NCBI GenBank assembly: GCA_027186245.1
Contig: CP114495.1
Coordinates: forward strand, 697,001-761,000
DNA length: 64,000 nucleotides
Source: Coriaria nepalensis
Taxonomy: Eukaryota; Streptophyta; Magnoliopsida; Cucurbitales; Coriariaceae
Direction of reading: 5' to 3'
Under the pieces are notes generated by a model. That model made no database searches and was not told the DNA's origin. It was given only the letters and a program-made list of their open reading frames with translations. Numbering within the stretch: position 1 is the stretch's first letter; each line of letters begins with the position of its first letter. Positions 35,374-48,322 of the stretch are shown piece by piece. Both the position numbers and the translations under genes were made by a program.

Positions 35374-36768
35374 ATGGGGAGCACTGATGAAGCCAGCAGG
35401 TACGACAGAGCGAACGAGTTGAAAGCTTTCGACGACACAAAAGCCGGCGTCAAAGGACTTGTCGACGCCGGAGTTACGACAATCCCTCGTTTCTTTTACC
35501 AACCGGCATCAAACGCCGTCGTTTCAGCCGACACAGGATCCTCTATTCCGACAATAGATCTTGCAGGTGTCGACAAAGACGACAGCAAGCGAAAGGAGGT
35601 AGTTGATAAAGTGAGGAAGAGCTGCGAGTCATCCGGATTCTTTCAAGTGATCAATCATGGGATTCCTCAAACTGTTCTGGACAGAATCAAAGATGGAGTA
35701 CGTGCTTTTTACGAGCAAGACGATGAAGTGAAGAGGAAGTTTTACACTCGTGACACGTCCAAAACCATAGTTTACAATTCCAACTTCGATCTGTTTACTG
35801 CACCTGCTGCTAATTGGAGAGACACTTTCTCCTGTCCTATGGCTCCTCTTCCTCCCGATCTTCAAGAATTGCCTCAAATTTGCAGGTCTCAATTATTTAT
35901 TATTTATTTTCTTTATTTTCTTATTAATTATATATATATTTTAAAATTGTATGTCTACTATTCAATCTCAACTCATATATTTTAATTCTTTTTATATGGA
36001 TATATTTGGATAGATTAAAATAAATTATATATTTTATTTTATATATAAAAATATATTTAAATTTAAGAATTTTAAAATTTTCTGATTACCTCTCAATATA
36101 ATAATATTAAGTTGATATATATAATTAATACGAATCTGTGTCAACCTTAGATACACGTAAGAATTTCTTGTTTTTTATTGTTACTGATCAGGAACATAAT
36201 AGTTGAATATGCGGACCAAGTGATGAATCTGGGAAAACTGCTGTTTCGACTGTTGTCGGAAGCGCTTGGGCTGAGCCCAAACCATCTGATTGATTTGGGT
36301 TGTGCAGATGGGCTTTCTGTTCTTGGTCATTACTATCCGGCCTGTCCACAGCCCGAATTAACCATAGGCACTGCTAAGCATTCGGACAACGACTTCCTCA
36401 CCGTGCTCCTGCAAGACCAAGTGGGTGGGCTCCAGGTTCTTAGCAACGATGACACGTGGATGGATGTCCATTACGTGCCTGGTGCTTTAGTCATCAACCT
36501 TGGCGATTTTCTTCAGTTGGTATCGAACGACAGGTTCAAGAGTGTGGAACACAGAGTGCTGGCAAATCGAGTGGGCCCAAGAATATCAGTCGCAGCCTTT
36601 TTCACGACGGGCCATCGGGCTTCTTCGAGGATATTTAGGCCCATTAAGGAGTTACTATCTGAAGATGAGCCTGCTAAGTACACGGAATTCACCGTAGAAG
36701 AATATAAACGTTTTTACTTTGCAAAGGGCCTTGATGGAACTTCTGCTCTCTCGCATTACAGGCTTTGA
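35374..36768 (+). CDS. 2-oxoglutarate/Fe(II) dioxygenase, ACC-oxidase homolog type
   Basis: This soluble cytosolic dioxygenase has 362 aa. Exons are 35374-35885 and 36192-36768 (split Arg codon AG|G). Domain order is the DIOX_N region ([10 protein letters not shown], then [11 protein letters not shown]) and the 2OG-FeII catalytic domain with iron ligands His234, Asp236 (KHSDNDF) and His291 (SVEHRV), and the 2-oxoglutarate-binding Arg301-x-Ser303 (GPRISV). The N-terminus [21 protein letters not shown] is typical of the plant '1-aminocyclopropane-1-carboxylate oxidase homolog' clade (At1g04350, At5g43440/50). This clade is not true ACC oxidase, and its substrates are mostly unknown. The gene is flanked on both sides by broken copies, so it is the survivor of a tandem array. 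Only one intron is present; some relatives have two. Confidence 0.93.
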
Positions 36769-37181
36769 ATTGTTCTCCAACATGAAGATATGTCGTCTCG
36801 AGATGGACGATACTTCACTCGTATGGGTTTAGTTGATGATGGAGAGCAGTGAGCTTATCCTTATTGTTTAATCAAATAAATTGTGTTTTGTCATTGTGTG
36901 TTACTTACTAGGCAACGGCCAACGCATGCATGACATCATTGTTGCCTCTTTTTTTTTCCCTTCCTTTTTATCGTAATCTTGGACCATGTGGACATAAATT
37001 TGAAAAATCGAGGCTTATACGTAATTATCTGTAAATTTTCTTTCGATTATTGCCACAAAGTTCATGCTCTGGTTACTTTCCATTTGTATTCTTCTTAGTT
37101 ATTCTCACTACTCTTTACTTACCAAAAGAGGCAAAACAGAGAGAAATCCAGGGTTTTAGATAAGTACGAAGAGAAGATACA

Positions 37182-37272
37182 ATGGCTTCTAACAACAGCA
37201 TAGATTATGATAGAGAAAGTGAATTAATAGCTTTTGATGAAATGAAGTTAGGCGTCAAAGAATTAGTCTAAT
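37182..37272 (+). pseudogene. Third dioxygenase copy: N-terminal stub only
   Basis: The frame starts with ATG and reads MASNNSIDYDRESELIAF, then DEMKLGVKELV and a stop. It aligns with the first about 30 residues of the intact paralogue ([20 protein letters not shown]). Nothing after this matches the family, and transposon-derived DNA follows within 250 bp. Confidence 0.8.
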
Positions 37273-37516
37273 GTAAATAATTTCTTATGATCAATATGTA
37301 AATAATTGCTAGATGATCTAAGGCTTGATTAGTTTGCTTTGTGGATTTTCAATGGACTTCACACGCGGTATAAATTCTGCAACACCATGCTTCACCACCA
37401 GCAGCGGCGGCGGCAGCGGCGGGGGTGGCTTGCTCTTCGAAGGATTAGTAAGTTTTTATTATGATTATAATGTAATTAATATAAATACATGTTCCTCGAA
37501 CTCCTATCATCTTCTC

Positions 37517-37930
37517 ATGGTCCCCCTCCCCATGTTACGTTCAAATTGAACGTTGATGGCGCGTTTAAAAGCTCTTCTAATTTGGCTAGGCGTGGAGTCT
37601 TATTCGTGATTGGAATGGCATTATACGGAAAAACTTTTAAGCAATGAAATAATTTTCTCTCATTTCCATAGTTTTGCTCTTTAATCTTCCTTCATTTCCG
37701 GAGTTCGATCGGCTTTAACTTGAACAAAATAGAGTTTCCGAACGATATTACCATCATCTACTTGACACAGGCTTACTCTCAATTATAGATGCCTCTCTCC
37801 TCAAATCATATTAGACCTATGTTTTTTAAACTGCCACCTATCTCATTAATCGCAACTTCAAATCCATGTTTGAAATCTTGTTTGCCACGCACCTTTGTTT
37901 TAATCCAATTCATCATCATTCAAGGATGAA
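37517..37930 (+). mobile_element. Retrotransposon debris: LINE-type RNase H and copia integrase pieces
   Basis: At about 37540-37620 the plus strand reads KLNVDGAFKSSSNLARRGV, like the RNase H domain of plant non-LTR retrotransposons. At about 37700-37930 it reads, with shifts, like copia integrase: YYHHLLDTGLLSIIDASLL, then TATYLINRNFKSMFEILF. The two pieces come from different element types, side by side. Both are inactive. Confidence 0.6.
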
Positions 37931-39069
37931 ATATATCCAAGTTAAACCTTCACTTTGTGCGAGACTTAGTTCAGAAAGATAAGCTACAAGTTCGTCTTGC
38001 GAGGGCATATTACAGACAGTCATAAAGAAATTCTTAGGAACTCCGGATGAAATTCAGCACCCCAAATTGAAAGATAATAAAGCAGCAAAATCAGCCACAA
38101 TGAAACAACTAGCAAATATGTTTTTTTGAATTTAGCAGAAATTTGAGAAATTGAGAAATTTGTTGTTTGAGTTACTATCAGAGGCTGAATGATATAAATT
38201 ATTATATGTGTATAATATATATAATTAAAGTCATTTTATAGTTATATATATCATGATTTAATTTATTAAATTATAAAAATAATATATAAATCATATTTAT
38301 TTAAAAAAATTTAGAGCTTTATTCTTCTCTGTAGTTTATATATATATATATATTTTATATACTTAAAGTTTAAGACATATATATTTCAATGGACCATCCA
38401 TGATTGATGAATAAAGGAACAACAAATCCGTATGGACTTTATTATAAAAAGTCAAACCATCTACTGTACTTCTAGTTACAATAATAGTTACAAATTTATT
38501 ACTATTCTCACCTTTAACTTTGTAAATTTTATTCTTTGACCCACTCTCATGTTGATATTGGGAAGAAGCGTACACTCCCACGTGTCAAATGTGATTTGGG
38601 AAAGAAAAAAAACCAGTGCCGCAGAACCGCGCGTGGGAGGCATCACTGACGCCATATGGCTGTCAGAGAGCACGCCGTATTCGTTAGCGCCAGTTGACTG
38701 TTTTTATTCGTTGGTCGGTAAACCCAGCTCCTCTCTTGCCCAGCCCCGTCCCGTCCTCTTTTCTTAACTTTAACAAGTTTCTGTATTTTCTCCGGTTCAT
38801 CGGATCAATATTTTCAATCCCCCGCCCTCTCTCTTCTCTACCTTTTCCTCTCATTTGATTTGATTTGATTTTTTTCACTTTGGGTTCTGAGTATTTGAGT
38901 TTTTTGCGTTAGGATAAGGGTTATGGTCATTTCTGGGTTGTATGAAGATTTTCTGGGTGGTTTGGAATAAGGATTGAAAATTTTGATTTGAAGAAAAAGA
39001 TGGGTTTTTTATGCGGCCGATCGATAAGATTGTGAGGGGTTTTTCTTGGGTTAGGGTGGGGAGAGGGAG
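37931..39069. other. Intergenic and leader of the CASP-like gene
   Basis: No gene is seen. The region from about 38600 is GC-richer and pyrimidine-rich and probably includes the promoter and 5' leader of the next gene. A (TA)n tract occurs at about 38339-38352. Confidence 0.45.
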
Positions 39070-40417
39070 ATGAAGGATTTCCCAGGAACTCCAGGCACTT
39101 TGACCGGGCTTGTGCTTAGGATTTTACAGTGTGTTTTTGCTGCTAGCTCTATTACTGCTATGGCCACCACCTCTAGCTTCTACAATTACACTGCTTTCTG
39201 GTAATTCTTCATTCTTCAACTTTTCCCCCTTAATTTTTGTGCATGATCCTATTTTTAACTCTCTTCCACCTCCCTCCTCTTCAAATCAGTTTGAATTAAT
39301 TAAATGCTTTTCCCCTGTTTGATTTCACTACATTAATCACTCCCCTTTTGCGTATTGGTTTACTCTGTTTAACTGAGAAATTGCTGGTCTCATAATATTG
39401 ACTATTGAAGCAAGGGGACCTGTAGCCCTTTTTAGTGTTGATTTTGCGTGTAATCCAATGGGTTAATTAGAGCAGTTTTGCGGGGGGTTAGAAGACATCA
39501 CCATTTGTTCTTTTGAGTTTAGCCATTTTTGTTAATACTTTGATCCCTTGAGTATATATCTATGAAGATTCTTCCTTTCCCTTAGCCAATCTCCAAAAAA
39601 GGAAGTATTGGCTTATAGATGTCATCCGTCCATAGTTGCTTTACTTGTCCTGTCCTTTTATGTTCTATTTCTCCTTCATGAAACTAAGACTGACCTTATC
39701 CTTCCCCCTAGAAAGAAAAAGCAAAAGATGACAACTTGATGCTACTAAGTAGTTGGATTTCAATTCTCTATTCTATCATCTTAGAGTGCTTTATCTTTAA
39801 TCCACAAGGAAATCATATACTCGATGTCTTTGACTCTAGAAATCTATGTCATCCTTAATTAACCTGTTTCCATTCTTCAACTTGTAGATAGTCCTATTGT
39901 ATTCATTACTATCTGTGATCATCATATCACATAATTGCTTAACAACATTGAACACCCTTTCTTTTCATATACTCTTTTTGCAGCTACCTAATTGCTTCAA
40001 TGGGCTTGCAAGTTATCTGGAGTGCTGTTCTTGCATTGCTCGACGCATACGCCTTAATCAGAAAGAAAGCTCTTCACAGTCCCGTTCTAGTTAGCCTCTT
40101 TGTCATTGCAGACTGGGTTGGGTCCACCTCTATAAAACCTTTTATAAAACCATTCATACCCTTGATTTAAAAATCAAATCAATTAACGGCTCTGCTATTT
40201 CTTCTTTTCCGATTACTTGTAGGTTACAGCAACTTTATCCCTTGCAGCCGCCTCTGCTTCAGCCGGGATAGCAGTGTTATACTTCAGCGACTTGGGACAC
40301 TGCAAACTTGGTGAAGAGTGTCAAAAGTACCAAATATCAGTTGCCTTAGCGTTTCTCAGCTGGTTCACTATCGCGATTTCTTCTCTGATCATGCTTTGGA
40401 TATTGATTGCTGGTTAA
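39070..40417 (+). CDS. CASP-like protein (CASPL5B type)
   Basis: This four-helix plasma-membrane protein has 152 aa. It is related to the Casparian-strip scaffold proteins, but its own role is unknown. Exons are 39070-39200, 39984-40116 and 40223-40417, with GT-AG borders and matching phases. The sequence starts [20 protein letters not shown], typical of the 5B subgroup. It continues with a first helix to [14 protein letters not shown], a second helix [20 protein letters not shown], then [20 protein letters not shown] with the conserved Asp-Trp, the loop with a CQKYQ block, and a last helix ending LMLWILIAG. Length and exon pattern are normal. A CASP-like gene also lies in the Arabidopsis At3g232xx block, as recalled. 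Confidence 0.92.
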
Positions 40418-41175
40418 AAATCTCTTCTTTCTTTGTACAGGGATGTCTATTTGTGTCACCATTGTTATTTTTGTCAATAGGGGAAAAAAAAAAAGATATA
40501 CAATACTATACCTTCTTGTTCATTTCTCACACCGCTTGGTTTTAGTAAAACATTCTCTCGAGTGTTGTCGGAGAGGGCTTACATTATTGTCTCTCTTACT
40601 CGGCCATTTGTTTGCAAATTGCAGTGGTCTGCACTAGATTGTTCTTGCATCTGCTGTAATGCTGTCATGCTGATATTCTAGAACTAGATTCCAGATGTTC
40701 CATGAAGATATTTTTATGACGAATTTTTCCGAATCTGAACTGAGAACTTGCCAGGATAATACTCCATGAAGTGGGAATTAAGAATTAGTACTCCTTTTTA
40801 TCTTTTTCCACTAGGAATTAAAGAAGGCAAGAAATAAACGTCCACGTAAAGTCCATGTACTATATACACATCTACCTTTCCCCACTTGAGGAAGAATCTC
40901 AGTTTCATTTAAGTTTCATGCAACCAGAATTCAGATATATCTTTCGGTTTCTAAACTCCATAGTTACAAGCATTTCTTGGGAAGATATAATTTGGAGAAT
41001 TTGATACGGAAACGCAACATGCAACCAGAATCAATACCCATTTCCTTCTTTCTCTCCTATATCTAGTAAAATCTATACCCTTACTTTACTTCTATGTCTT
41101 CTTCCATCGAATTTTGATCTAGCTAGAACTGATCAGTGAAGAAGAAGAAGAAGTGTGATCAAGTAGGAAGTGATC
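40418..41175. other. Intergenic between the CASP-like and WAT1-like genes
   Basis: This holds the 3' flank of the CASP-like gene and the promoter and leader of the WAT1-related gene. No additional gene is seen. Confidence 0.5.
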
Positions 41176-42815
41176 ATGGCTGGTGCGATGAATTCCAATT
41201 TCTTAATTGGGGGCATTTTCAATAGATTCAAACCCCACTTTCTTATGGTTCTGACTCAACTAGGCTATACGATTCTATATTTCATCACCGAGGCTTCTTT
41301 CAATCGCGGCATGAATCCTCACGTTTACATTACTTACCGTCACATTGTTTCCGGCGTCTTCGTCTTCCCGTTTGCCTATTTCCTCGAGCGGTACATGCAT
41401 ATACATATATCAACTTTCAACAGATTATACAACTTACCAAAGTTTCATCCATAACAATCTGATACATGCATCGTCATTTTTTATTGCCTGTGCAGAAAAG
41501 CAAGGCCGAAGCTCACAATGGCTCTCTTTTTCGAGATTTTCGTTCTTTCTCTGCTCGGGTACTAGTAATGACTAATGATGTTCGCTAATTAAGTGCTTGA
41601 TCCTAATTCAATTTCAATCTAATTCAAATCACGCAACGGATGCAGGGTTGGTTTGACTTTGAACATGTATTTTGCGAGCTTGAAATACACATCTCCAACC
41701 TTCGTTTCGTCAATGGTCAACACCATTGCTTCCCTCACCTTTGTAATTGCTATTGTACTCAGGTAATTTTTATTTATTAATTAATTGGATTCATAATTAA
41801 TCGATTGGACTCTGCTCATGCATTCCATGCATGCAGACTGGAACTCCTTGATCTTCACAATCCACGTGGCATAGCAAAAGTTGTGGGGACCCTAGTTTCC
41901 TTAGCTGGTGTCATGGCTATGACCTTGTACAAGGGGCCCATCATCAGAAATCGGTGGGACCCACTAATCCAGACTAAAATCGGCGGTAAGACCAACCATG
42001 AGGACTGGCTCAAGGGCTCGATCCTCACCGTCATGAGCTGCGTCACTTGGTCTATTTGGTACATCATGCAGGTTAATCACCCCTGCTCCGATTCATAACA
42101 TAATCATAGTAATTATTACATCCTTAATTCTGATTATACCATGTTAGTTATAAAAAAGTGCAGGCATTTACGTTGAAAAGATATCCGGCACAGCTGTCGC
42201 TGACAGTGTGGATGAGCTTCATCGGAGCAGCGCAATCCGCCGTGTTCGCTGTCTGCATACAGCACAAACGAGCAGCTTGGACCGTCGGATTCAATATCGA
42301 TTTGTGGTCCATCATATATGCTGTGAGTAGAGATTAATCAGACATATTCATCAACAGCTACGAAGAATTTAAAACATAAATATGACATGACCTTTAATCT
42401 CTCACTTGACAGGGAATAGTGTGCTCCGGTTTGATAATATATATGCAACTCTACTGCACTGAAGTAAAAGGACCAGTTTTCGTTACTATGTTCAACCCTC
42501 TTTCTACCATACTTGTCGCTGTTCTTGCATATTTTGTCTTCGGCGAGAAACTTTACATGGGAAGGTAAAACTTGGGCCTGATGGGCTATTTTTAATTAAC
42601 TGGGCTGGATTTTAGTTTTATGTTCTCAAACTGGATTTTTGTGATTTTGGTCCAGTATACTTGGGGGAGTTATAGTCATTTGTGGGCTTTACTTGCTGTT
42701 GTGGGGGAAAGAAGGAGATGTGAAAAAAGCCGAAGAGGAATCCTATGACCCGAACGGTGAAGACCAAAAGGCCCAGCCCAAACAACAAAAGCTAAATTCA
42801 GATAATGAACCTTAG
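41176..42815 (+). CDS. WAT1-related protein (EamA/DMT transporter family)
   Basis: This is a predicted membrane transporter of 366 aa with about ten helices and two EamA repeats. Relatives include WAT1 (tonoplast auxin export) and UMAMIT amino-acid exporters. Seven exons are at 41176-41390, 41496-41558, 41646-41762, 41837-42071, 42164-42322, 42413-42564 and 42656-42815; all borders are GT-AG and the phases close exactly. Family blocks are RPKLTMALFFEIFVLSLLG, LNMYFASLKYTSPTF, MVNTIASLTFVIAIVLR, GTLVSLAGVMAMTLYKGP, YCTEVKGPVFVTMFNPLS and LGGVIVICGLYLLLWGKE. The C-terminal tail is hydrophilic. The substrate cannot be predicted from sequence. The gene is complete. Confidence 0.93.
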
Positions 42816-43502
42816 AATGTTATTATGCTCATAAAACAATAACATAACAAATCCTTTTTCTGGGTATTATTCACACAGGCTGGAGAAAGTTGGTGAATTC
42901 CATTTAATATTATGAAATGCAAGTACGTGAGCTAATTATATGAAATATGGATAAATGGTATATAAATTAAAATTAGGACGATATTAAACAAAAACGGTAA
43001 TTATATCATAACTTACGGACTTAAATGATATAAATAATTATTAACTTATCGACCGTTTTATTAAATATATATCATTTTCCCTTCGATTTGTCTATTTAAC
43101 TAATCTTGGTGAAGTTTTGGATGCTTGTTTCTCTAATCTCAATTAATGAATTTATGCTTCCGATAATAATTTAGATAGTTTATATTTTTATAGTAAATTA
43201 ATTAATTTTAATAACATATAAAATTAATAAATATAAAATATAATTAATTATGCAACAATGCATTACTTGTTCATGGCATGTATATCAACTAATTATGACC
43301 TAATGCTAACGTAAGCTGAACAACATATAATTATATATATATATATATATATATTAATATAAATATATCGATTAAATAAACAAATGAAATTTGGTGTCAG
43401 AGTTCATTTGGTATCTCTATGTCACAAATTTAATGCTACAATCAATTTCTAAAAAGAAACAAAAAAATATTACAAAAACCTTAGCAGAAAAAAAATGTCT
43501 TT
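42816..43502. other. Convergent intergenic region
   Basis: This is the shared 3' flank of the WAT1-like (+) and ATL (-) genes. It is AT-rich, with a (TA)n tract at about 43332-43355. Nothing else is seen. Confidence 0.5.
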
Positions 43503-44480
43503 TTAACTCATGAATTCAATGCTCGAAATAAACAGGTAAAACCGCAGTAGTTGTACTTCTTGATCCTCTTCTACCATGTCCGAAAGAAAAGGAAAGCTCT
43601 TCTGACCGACCGATCTATAATTACTGCAACCTTCGATCGGACTAATTACCTCATCATCATGATTGCCGTGATCGATACCTTGTCTAGCATTCCCTTTCTG
43701 CAAAGCCTCTTTGACTGCCAAGTAAAGCTCTCTATTAGCAGAAGAATCCATTGAAAACGACCGTCTAATCGGTTGAACTGAAAATTGTTCATCCTTTTCT
43801 CTACTGATACACTCATCACCCATACTTGTAATTTTTCCAAACTTCATGCCCTTTTTTGTACCCATGATACTTACTCTATGCTCCAACTTTTTCAATGGAG
43901 AAGGACTAATTGATTCCCCTTGGCTCAATCTTCGATCAGTGCCACTACCTAATTCAATAACCACGAAATCTTCGTCGTTGCCTATAAGATTTTCAGTATC
44001 CGGAATTAGATCTTGTGGGGTCGAGCTAGGGGTGACAATGTGATTGCGAGTACTAGAAATGCTTGTTCTACAAAGTGGACAATTAGCATTGGTTTGAAGC
44101 CAAACATCAATGCAATCGATGTGGAAGACATGGCTGCAGTTTGGTATAACTCTTAGCTTGTCATCTTCTTGAAATTCGTTTAGGCAAACCGCACACTCAC
44201 ATTCATTAGATGAAAATGATGAGGACGATGACGATTTCTTGTATTTAAATATTGGGATTGATCTGATCACCAATTCGTCAAGGCCGCGAGATTGTGGCAG
44301 GGCTGGGTAGTGAGGCAGAATGAATGGCTCGGACCGTCGTCTCGAGAGGGAAAATCGATGGAAGAGATCGGCTCGGTGCCAGTTTAGGCAGCATTTGATG
44401 ACGAAGAGGTAGTAGCTTAGTAGCAAGAAGGCTGTGGCAAATATCCCTATAATGGCAATGGCTATGATGGGGAAATCCAT
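43503..44480 (-). CDS. RING-H2 E3 ubiquitin ligase, ATL family (ATL1/ATL16-like)
   Basis: This membrane-anchored ubiquitin ligase has 325 aa in one exon. The N-terminal helix is at residues about 4-28. It is followed by the basic WHRADLFHRFSLSRRR region and the GLD motif (RGLDELVIRSIPIF, residues 65-78). The RING-H2 finger has ligands Cys96, Cys99, Cys115, His117, His120, Cys123, Cys134 and Cys137, with the Trp127 typical of E2 binding. The C-terminal half is Ser-rich and variable. The wording around the helix and GLD motif is closest to ATL1/ATL16 (At1g04360, At5g43420 as recalled), both of which sit beside dioxygenase and HR-lesion genes, as here. ATL proteins commonly act in defence and carbon/nitrogen responses. 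The ATG at 44478-44480 gives MDFPIIAIAIIG. Confidence 0.92.
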   Translation of the reverse strand: MDFPIIAIAIIGIFATAFLLLSYYLFVIKCCLNWHRADLFHRFSLSRRRSEPFILPHYPALPQSRGLDELVIRSIPIFKYKKSSSSSSFSSNECECAVCLNEFQEDDKLRVIPNCSHVFHIDCIDVWLQTNANCPLCRTSISSTRNHIVTPSSTPQDLIPDTENLIGNDEDFVVIELGSGTDRRLSQGESISPSPLKKLEHRVSIMGTKKGMKFGKITSMGDECISREKDEQFSVQPIRRSFSMDSSANRELYLAVKEALQKGNARQGIDHGNHDDEVISPIEGCSNYRSVGQKSFPFLSDMVEEDQEVQLLRFYLFISSIEFMS

Positions 44481-47400
44481 GGAAGGGTGTAGAAAAAGCT
44501 TAGGATTTGGAAATAATGGAGGAAATGGGGGAAATGGGGGAAATGGAAGGTGAATAAATGAAGAGGGGACATAAGAGGAGGATTGAAATTATAAAGTATA
44601 GGAAATGTGCTGGACTATGTATTTGTATAAATAGATAGGAAAACTTGATGGGGAAGTCTGACCTCAAAGAACGTAGTAGCTGATCATGTTTGAGTTTCTC
44701 TCGTCGTTTCACATCAGAATAAATAATGTTGTCAATATGTTTGTCCAATGTACGTAGTTGAATAGTAGCTAGTACACAAGATATTGACCGGCTCTAGGTA
44801 AGACTTTACCTCAAGGTAGCCTCGAAAAAGATATACATTAAATCTCTAGAATCAGTTGTATTGAGACTGTTATGATATTAAAATTCTATTAAAAAAAAGA
44901 CCCCATTGATCATGAGTTTCCTATTGTAGAGTGATCCGTATAAATATTGCTTTCCACACGCTAGAAAAAGCCTAGTGACTAAAGAGAAGGCAAGAAAAAG
45001 TCAAAGCTTGTACAATCCGACCTGAGGCTGTTAAGTAAAAATTAGAACTTAGAAGGGGGAGCCTCTTCCTTTTTTTCTCCCATGCTAGCGTGCTGCCGAC
45101 TAGGTAGCGGTGGAAACACATTCATATCAGAAGGCAAAGCATATGGTCTTTCTGACTTTTCTACAGAACCGAACACAGATATTTATTAATTTCAAAAAGT
45201 TACTGTTGATTAAGGCACCTCTCCCTCACCTCCCGGCTGCATTCAAAGGCATTGGGGTTTGTGATTTTGCATTCATAGACTATCATGTCCCCTCATTTTA
45301 TTGTGTTTATATAGCTTGTCTAATTTAAAAAGAAAATTTGGTATATTTAGGTAAATTATGTTATCTAGAAATGAATTATATAACAAAAGATAAGAGAATG
45401 ACTCACATTAATACACATTCGAAGTTTTGAATCTTTATTTTATTTTCCATCAACAAACTAATTCTACCTTGTGAACTCGTTGGAAATTACGAATATATTT
45501 TCTCTAAAAAAAAAACAAACTTAATATATTTTGAAAGTCTCTTATGGCTCGAACTGATAAAAAATATGAAATTACCGATAAGTGAGAGGTCAGTTTAAAA
45601 TGCACAGAATAGTATTTCACATGTAATTCTAAATCACTCTACATGTCGAAAGGTCTCGCTCGATCTGGGAAGAGCTCTTCAATCCTTAAAGTTACTTTAC
45701 GGGTCAAATGGACTCGACCTGAAAGGCATTTCGATCCGTAGAGTTATCATAAGGGTTGAAGAGCTCCTCACATGTCGAGTCTCTTAACCCTTATAGTAAT
45801 CCTAAAAGTTGAAGAGCCATTCACAAGTTGAGATCTTTCAACCCGTATAGCAACTTAAGGTTACATGTGACATGTTGGTTTGAGACCACAAACCACACCC
45901 ATAAAGTTACATGTGAGATGTCGGTAATTTTATATTTTTATTTTTTTTAATAAAAAAAATATCGAGAGAATGATAATTTTTAAAATATTTAATTTTTTAA
46001 TTTGTTATTTTATTATTAAATTATATTCTCTAAACGTGTAATATTCTAAATTTAACATAAAACCTTTAAATTAGTTAAACCCTTCTAGCCGTAAAATAAA
46101 TTACCCAAAATCACATAAACTATAATTTTACTCAAAACCTTAAATTTTCTGAATTTACTATAAAAAGAAAGACAAAGCAGAGGGGGAAAAAAATGAAGAG
46201 GGGGACAATAGAGGGAAAAGAAAGTGGGGATGATAAAACAAAATATGCTGGAGGAATGATAACAAAATTATAGAGAGAGGGGATTTAAAAAAAAAAAAAA
46301 AAAAAAAAAAAGAAAATTCGCACTTGGTGAGTGGTACTATTTGTCCATTGGCTAAGCGGTTTGTCCAGAAACGCTGAACCTATAGCGGACGGCTCGAATT
46401 GCACAAACTACATAAGCATCGTGAAAATCCGACGCCATGCAATCCAATCCCTCTCATATCTTTCTCTCGAAGCTTGTTGACTTGACTAGTAGTAGTATCA
46501 ACAAATAAAGAAACACATAACGGTTAATAACTTAGCATTAACGGTTAATCTCTCTTCTTACTAAGATGGGATGACCAACTTCATATGTCATCATTTCCGT
46601 AATCTCGTGCGTTGGTGTTGTACTTTAATGAGTCTTTTAAGGGGAAAAACAGTCGTTGAACTTAAGTGTATCCGTAATCCAAAGTCCAGGCAATATCTTA
46701 CGTACTTAAGTTTCCTCGCTTTCCAGTTTACTTACTACTAAACAGTAACAAGAGATGTGAAAAGAAATGAGAAATAAGAGAGAGAGAGAGAGAGTGAGGG
46801 CACATGGGAGGGAGGGTGCAGGTGTTGACTGGGCAGGCATTTTACTTGCGGAAAGGGCTTAGAGACATCAGAAAGATGTGAAAAATCCTTTAAAATATAT
46901 TAATTTGTACTGCCTGTCTCTTGACTCGAGAGCTTGGTCAGTCGCTCCAACTCATTTGTTTGAGAAATTTTTGGAGTGAGACAGTGAGTCGTGCTCTTAT
47001 ATTGTTAATTGTTTTATAAATGATATTACGTGTATATAAGTATATATATAGTATGATTTCATACATCATATTACAAGAATGATACATGAATATAACTCAT
47101 GTCTTCTTTTCTCTTCTTTTAATTACTGCAGCTATTTCACCATTATCTTCATGCAACATGTATACTTCTAACATCTGTATGTATATAGGTATTGACACGG
47201 CTTCAGTACAAATTTAGAAAAGACTATGACAAACATGAATGAAACGTGGGTTTTAATTTACTAATAAATATAAGAGAATTCGCGTGATTGCACGTGACAA
47301 TGTTTTTAATTTATATTTTGTCCCCACTTCATATGACGTTTTTCAACCTCTTCCCCCCCTCGTTTACCAGTTTTCAATTTTAAAAGACAGTCAAAACAGT

Positions 47401-48322
47401 CAAAATCTTCAAAATTTTCCACAATCTACTTATTCATTCGAGGAACCAAGAAAATTAAACATGTCACCCTTTATGTTCGATGCCTTCAATTGGAGCAACA
47501 GCTAATTGGAAATCATAATAAACAGAGATCGATCCTGCTACCTGCATGCCAAATAGATTGACAAGAACGTTTACCCGCTAATTAGGATGAGTCATGTACG
47601 AGTATCGTAATTTATATGCGGCCATATAAATTAGAAGTAATTAGAGGTCTAGGATCTTAATTTTATCGTGTATGAAAAACTAACGAGTTGGGCTTAACAT
47701 CTAATCCATCCATGAGTCCAAAACTTTTGATCTATAACCCACTCAGTCAGCAGTGAACGGAACCTAAAGCAAGACTTCAAAAAGTGTATATATGTTTGGT
47801 TTTGAGGGTTTTCTATGAACTCTGAAAACTGGTTCATTGTCTTATTGATTAAACAATAGTTTAAGATGCTTCTTCATGTATAGACAGAATTCTTAATTAT
47901 GCAAATTAATTTATTAATTATATTCAGACAGAATCAAATCTACTTGCCGATTTAGGGAGTACGTACATTTAATGTAATTATCCATGCACCACCCAAATCC
48001 GCATCTCATTCTAATTCTTACTATACCCATTTTGACACATAAAAAATTTACTAAGATCAATCTTACAGAACATTCTTAAGAAATACGAATCGAAAACCCA
48101 ATACATGATGATTTCATTAATCCAATAAACTTCACTCTAATCCAAATTAATAATAACGAACAGTCTTTTCGTAATACTTTTTCTCCACTTTCTGGAAATG
48201 TAATCTTGTGATAAAGTCATTAATCAGACTAATCAGTGATGATTAATATAATAGAAAGTATTACAAGGTTTTTGGCATTCACTAGTCGATGACATGAGAA
48301 GAAAAAGAATCTTGAAAAGGGA
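44481..48322. other. Intergenic between the ATL and ERF genes
   Basis: About 3.8 kb with no convincing gene. Features are a 45.57-45.93 kb segment of degenerate internal repeats, a poly-A tract at about 46289-46311, and a (GA)n tract near 46778-46793. Short open frames at 45110-45328 and 47284-47505 have no family resemblance. Confidence 0.45.
45568..45931. repeat. Repeat-rich segment with weak terminal inversion
   Basis: Imperfect copies of 'gagttatcataagggttgaagag'-like text alternate with 'cttaaccctta' and 'catgtcgag' blocks. The ends read AAATTACCGA on the left and, inverted, AAATTACCGA on the right. It may be a small DNA transposon, but no target duplication is clear. Confidence 0.4.

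Noticed and set aside
35374..36768. True ACC oxidase (ethylene-forming enzyme)
   Set aside because: The N-terminal [18 protein letters not shown] block belongs to the ACO-homolog clade, not to ACC oxidase itself, so no direct role in ethylene synthesis is claimed despite the neighbouring receptor gene.
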